A stretch of DNA of 8,388 nucleotides from CAZVYJ01 sp964631565. Lineage in GTDB: Bacteria > Planctomycetota > Phycisphaerae > SM23-33. Shown here piece after piece: positions 5,566-8,388 of this stretch (the stretch's first letter is position 1; the number at the start of each line of letters is the position of its first letter). The notes beneath the pieces were generated by a model. It did no database searches, had not been told where the DNA came from, and saw only the letters and a program-made list of their open reading frames with translations. The DNA is taken from NCBI GenBank assembly GCA_964631565.1, contig CAZVYJ010000086.1:1-8388 (forward strand), in the 5' to 3' direction. The position numbers and the translations under genes were made by a program.

Positions 5566-6732
5566 ATGAACAGCATACCCGGCATCAAAGTGCTCAGTCC
5601 CAAAGTGCCGGAAGCCGCTTCATCCGAGTTGGCTCAGGCGCTGCGCGACGCACTTGAATTTTTCGGATATGACGGCGGAGAAATCACGGTAATCATCAAC
5701 GATCCGCAGCGGCACACAGACACCCCCGCCGTTCTGGAAGAACTTCTCAGCCGCACCGCCGCTGAAAACATCCGCATACTCGTGGCCTGCGGCACGCATA
5801 AATTCGACGCCGTCGTCAAACACAGCTTCGAGGCGTCGCTCGGTGGTCCCCTGGGAACAATTGCATGGCATGACTGCGACTCGCACGAGCTTCAGCCGAT
5901 ATGCCACTGGTGCGGTCATCCGTGGCTGGTCGAGCCTCGCCCGATACTCGCGATCGGCAGCGTCGAGCCGCACTACTTCGGCGGGTTCACCGGCCCGCAC
6001 AAGACGTGCACCATCGGCTGCGCGGCGAGGGAGGATATCGAGGCCAATCATGCCCACGCCCTCAGCGCCGAAGCCCGCAGCTGCCAGCTCGCCGGCAATC
6101 CGATTTACGAGAACATCGTCAGGATGGTCGAATCGCTGGAGTCGCTGACGCCGACTGCGGCTGTCAGCATCGTTCAGGCCGGTCCGCAGATAATCGCAGC
6201 TGCGGGCGGATCGGTGCTGGAAACGCTGCACAAGACCGCCCGCGTCGCCGAGCGGTGCTTCACGCATCGCATCGACCGGCCGGCCGACGCCATAATCGCC
6301 GAGGTCACAGGCCCGCTGGCGTGCAGCTTCTACCAGGCTGAAAAAGGCGTCAAAAACTGCGAATGGGCGGTTCGCGACGGCGGCGCAATCGTGCTGCTCG
6401 CCGACTGCCAGGACGGCATCGGACAGGACCACTTCGTCGCCCTGCTGCGCGAAGCCGCAACATACGAGCAGGCGATAGAGCTTGTCAACTTACGCGGCTA
6501 TCGCCTCGGCGACCACAAGGCCGTCAGGCTGCGATACCTCACCGACCCGGCCGTCCGGAACGTGCGGGTTTACGTGGTCTCTTGCGGTCTCAACAGGCAG
6601 GATTGCGACACACTCGGCGTAATCCCGGCTGCATCCGTCGCAGAGGCCCTATCGGCCGCCGGTATGAACCCAGCCTCCGACAGCGTCTATCACGTCACCG
6701 ACGCCGGCAACACGACGGTCCGCGTCGGCTGA
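5566..6732 (+). CDS. Divergent LarA-family nickel-pincer racemase/epimerase (DUF2088)
   Basis: This 388-residue protein is shorter than typical LarA (about 420-430). The LarA fold is recognisable from key residues, numbered against Lactobacillus plantarum LarA: H78 in ACGTHK (catalytic H108), H136 in VEPHYFGGF (H174), K146 (the cofactor-linked K184, same 10-residue spacing) and H162 in EANHAHAL (nickel ligand H200, same 16-residue spacing). D46 and R49 fit the D-x-x-R loop. The family inverts 2-hydroxyacids by hydride transfer through a nickel pincer nucleotide; known members act on lactate, malate and sugar acids. Substrate here is unknown. Two segments are unusual: C113-H-W-C-G-H118 where I recall LarA having a Gly/Thr-rich loop, and TGPHK instead of SGGRK. 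The ATG lies 4 bases after the kinase stop without a clear Shine-Dalgarno, suggesting translational coupling. A longer reading from 5452 was rejected because it lies inside the kinase gene. Confidence 0.82.
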   Translation: MNSIPGIKVLSPKVPEAASSELAQALRDALEFFGYDGGEITVIINDPQRHTDTPAVLEELLSRTAAENIRILVACGTHKFDAVVKHSFEASLGGPLGTIAWHDCDSHELQPICHWCGHPWLVEPRPILAIGSVEPHYFGGFTGPHKTCTIGCAAREDIEANHAHALSAEARSCQLAGNPIYENIVRMVESLESLTPTAAVSIVQAGPQIIAAAGGSVLETLHKTARVAERCFTHRIDRPADAIIAEVTGPLACSFYQAEKGVKNCEWAVRDGGAIVLLADCQDGIGQDHFVALLREAATYEQAIELVNLRGYRLGDHKAVRLRYLTDPAVRNVRVYVVSCGLNRQDCDTLGVIPAASVAEALSAAGMNPASDSVYHVTDAGNTTVRVG

Positions 6733-6769
6733 TATAATTTTGTTTGAAAAATTATTGATGATATTGTGC

Positions 6770-6832
6770 GCCACGGGATGCTTGCATCCCGTGTTGTCTC
6801 GGGATGAGCACGGCCTGCAGGCAAGCCGTGGC
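6770..6832. repeat. Two-hairpin palindromic element (REP/BIME-like)
   Basis: Two 24-base hairpin units lie in opposite orientation, 6770-6793 and 6809-6832, separated by 15 bases. Read in the same direction, they match at 19 of 24 positions. Each folds into a 10-bp stem with a 2-base loop: CACGGGATGC/GCATCCCGTG in the first, and CACGGCTTGC paired with GCAGGCCGTG (one G-T pair) in the second, read on the minus strand. The outer GCCACGG (6770-6776) and CCGTGGC (6826-6832) also pair. The spacer holds a further CGGGATG (6800-6806). This architecture is that of dispersed bacterial palindromic repeats; I cannot see other genomic copies from here. Confidence 0.65.
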
Positions 6833-6875
6833 ACTCTTGTATTAACTCTTGCAGAGAACACAGCGCATCCGTCAT

Positions 6876-6902
6876 TTGATTGACACTGAGGGGCGATAGA
6901 AT
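6876..6902 (+). promoter_or_regulatory. Weak candidate promoter of the NtrC-type regulator
   Basis: TTGATT (6876-6881) and TAGAAT (6897-6902) are 15 bases apart; an overlapping TTGACA (6880-6885) is only 11 bases from the same -10. The -10 matches at 5/6 positions but spacing is suboptimal. Transcription from about 6909 would leave a very short leader. The gene could instead be read through from the kinase-larA operon. Confidence 0.25.
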
Positions 6903-6917
6903 TACCATCCTTGCGAC

Positions 6918-8306
6918 ATGGAAAATCCTCAGAAATTACAAAAAGCGAAAGCGGAAATTCTTATCGTCGAGGACGAGTCCGCCCACGCCGAGGCGATTCA
7001 GGAAGGTCTGTCTCGCCTGGGTCATAATTGCGTCACGGCATCCGACGGGGCCGAGGGAATCGCCAAGATAAAGACCCGCCCGTTCGACATCATCGTGACG
7101 GACCTGCGGCTCGGCTCGGCCGAGACAGGCCTGGACGTGCTGGCGGCCGCTCGCGAATACCTGCCGGCCGCCAAGGTCATTCTCATAACCGCGCACTCGA
7201 CAGTCCAGACCTGCCGCACCGCGCTGCAGCACGGGGCGTTTGATTATATAGAAAAGCCGCTCGACCTCGACGAGCTTCGTTCAGTCGTCGAGCGGGCAGC
7301 CGAGGACACCGCCCAGAAGCGAGTTATCCGCGAACTGAAGGAACGGCTCGACGAGCGGTACGGCTTCGAGAACATCGTCGGCCAGAGCCAGGCGATGATA
7401 AAAATCCTCGAAACCATCCGCCGCCTCTCCGCGTCGGATATTCCGGTGCTGATACTCGGCGAGTCCGGCACGGGCAAGGAACTGCTGGCCAACGCAATTC
7501 ATCAGAATTCCCAGCGGGCCGAGAAGCGATTCGTGGCGATCAACTGCGCCGGCCTGAGCGAAACGCTGCTCGAGGACGAGCTTTTCGGCCACGTCAAGGG
7601 CGCCTACACCGGGGCGGCCGGCGAGCGGGCCGGTCGGTTCGAGCACGCCGACGGCGGAACGATGTTCCTCGACGAGGTCGGCGACATGCCGCTGCCGATG
7701 CAGGCCAAGCTGCTGCGGGTGCTGGAAAACGGCGAGGTCGTGCGGGTCGGATCAAATGATCCGAGGCGGGTCAACGTCCGCATAATCAGCGCGACTAACT
7801 CCGACCTTGCGGCAAGGGTGAAGGACAAGGAGTTCCGAGAGGACCTCTATTTCCGCATCAAGGGCGCAACGATAGAAATTCCCCCGCTGCGCCAGCGGCG
7901 CGACGACATACCCCTGCTCATCGAGCATTTCATCGAGCGGGCGAACGAATCGCACGGCACGAAGGTCGGAGGCATAACGCCTGAAGCGAGGCGCGTGCTG
8001 GTGGCCTATCCCTGGCCGGGCAACGTGCGCCAGCTCAAGAACGTCATCGAGAACATGGTCGTGCTGGCCGCCGGCGACAGGCTTACTGTAGATGACATTC
8101 CGGCCGAGATTCATACGCCCCCAAACGGCGCGGCCGACCAGCAGTTCAGCAGCCTGGCCGGCATAAGCCTGGAAGACGCCGAGAAGGAACTTATACGCAA
8201 CACGCTTAAGATGGTCTCGGGCAACCGCGAGCAGGCTGCAAACATACTCGGCATCGGCGAGCGGACGCTCTACCGCAAAATCAAGGAATACGGGCTGAGC
8301 GAATAA
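6918..8306 (+). CDS. NtrC-family sigma54-dependent response regulator
   Basis: This 462-residue protein has the full three-part layout. The receiver domain (about 12-130) has the acidic pair E18-D19, phospho-acceptor D62 (IIVTDLRLG), switch T91 (LITAHS) and K113 (EKP). The AAA+ domain (about 150-390) has Walker A GESGTGKE at 181-188, the sigma54-contact loop GAYTGA at 228-233 (Tyr replacing the more common Phe) and Walker B MFLDE with D252-E253. The C-terminal Fis-type helix-turn-helix (about 420-460) includes NREQAANILGIGERTLYRKI. It should be a DNA-binding ATPase that opens sigma54-RNA polymerase complexes once phosphorylated, most likely by the kinase at 4761. The start codon lacks a nearby Shine-Dalgarno; GAGGGG lies 24 bases upstream, too far for normal use. 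I found no GG-N10-GC sigma54 promoter upstream of the genes here, so its targets may lie elsewhere. Confidence 0.95.
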   Translation: MENPQKLQKAKAEILIVEDESAHAEAIQEGLSRLGHNCVTASDGAEGIAKIKTRPFDIIVTDLRLGSAETGLDVLAAAREYLPAAKVILITAHSTVQTCRTALQHGAFDYIEKPLDLDELRSVVERAAEDTAQKRVIRELKERLDERYGFENIVGQSQAMIKILETIRRLSASDIPVLILGESGTGKELLANAIHQNSQRAEKRFVAINCAGLSETLLEDELFGHVKGAYTGAAGERAGRFEHADGGTMFLDEVGDMPLPMQAKLLRVLENGEVVRVGSNDPRRVNVRIISATNSDLAARVKDKEFREDLYFRIKGATIEIPPLRQRRDDIPLLIEHFIERANESHGTKVGGITPEARRVLVAYPWPGNVRQLKNVIENMVVLAAGDRLTVDDIPAEIHTPPNGAADQQFSSLAGISLEDAEKELIRNTLKMVSGNREQAANILGIGERTLYRKIKEYGLSE

Positions 8307-8388
8307 CGTCAATTCCTGTTATCTTCCCGCTCGCTTCCGGACATTATGCACTAAGCCTCCCCAAGTACGTATCTCTTGCGAGTCTTAT

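Noticed and set aside
6829..6853. TGGCAC ... TTGCA as a sigma54 promoter before the NtrC-type gene
   Set aside because: The GG and GC elements are about 20 bases apart instead of 10, and TGGCAC belongs to the palindromic repeat.
8307..8388. Short minus-strand frame with a purine-rich site near 8344
   Set aside because: It ends after 11 codons and shows no sign of being a gene.

Overview
The window looks like chromosomal DNA from a free-living bacterium with moderately high GC. It is probably a member of the PVC/Planctomycetota group (Phycisphaerae-like). The hints are a GntR-type helix-turn-helix fused to a LacI-type sugar-binding domain, abundant two-component proteins, a LarA-family enzyme, and GC-rich palindromic repeats between genes. 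This placement is an inference; no rRNA or other decisive marker is present.

Layout from left to right. (1) Bases 1-646, minus strand: the N-terminal 215 codons of a GntR/LacI-type repressor that runs off the left edge. Its promoter carries a palindrome on the -10 box. (2) 940-1323: a stand-alone receiver protein with its own sigma70-like promoter, divergent from the repressor. (3) 1355-4099: rpsO (S15) and pnp (PNPase), the classic conserved pair, with leader hairpins before each gene. (4) 4100-4675: a 339-base gap with repeated and competing stem-loops, leading into a small cold-shock protein gene. (5) 4761-8306: a membrane-anchored histidine kinase, a divergent LarA-family nickel-pincer racemase/epimerase gene starting 4 bases after it, a two-hairpin palindromic repeat, and an NtrC-type sigma54 response regulator. 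The last 82 bases (8307-8388) hold nothing I can support.

How the genes work together. The central block (S15, PNPase, cold-shock protein) concerns RNA and translation, and its leaders have structures suited to autoregulation or cold response. The right block resembles an NtrB/NtrC or AtoS/AtoC signalling pair with a metabolic gene inserted between kinase and regulator. This suggests, without proving, that the pair senses or controls 2-hydroxyacid or sugar-acid metabolism. No LarB, LarC or LarE cofactor-synthesis gene is present, so the cofactor would have to come from elsewhere in the genome.

I see no CRISPR array, transposase, tRNA or rRNA. The most unusual items are the paired inverted hairpin element at 6770-6832, whose arms differ by a compensatory base-pair swap, the divergent LarA protein with a C-H-W-C-G-H segment, and the competing-hairpin leader of the cold-shock gene.
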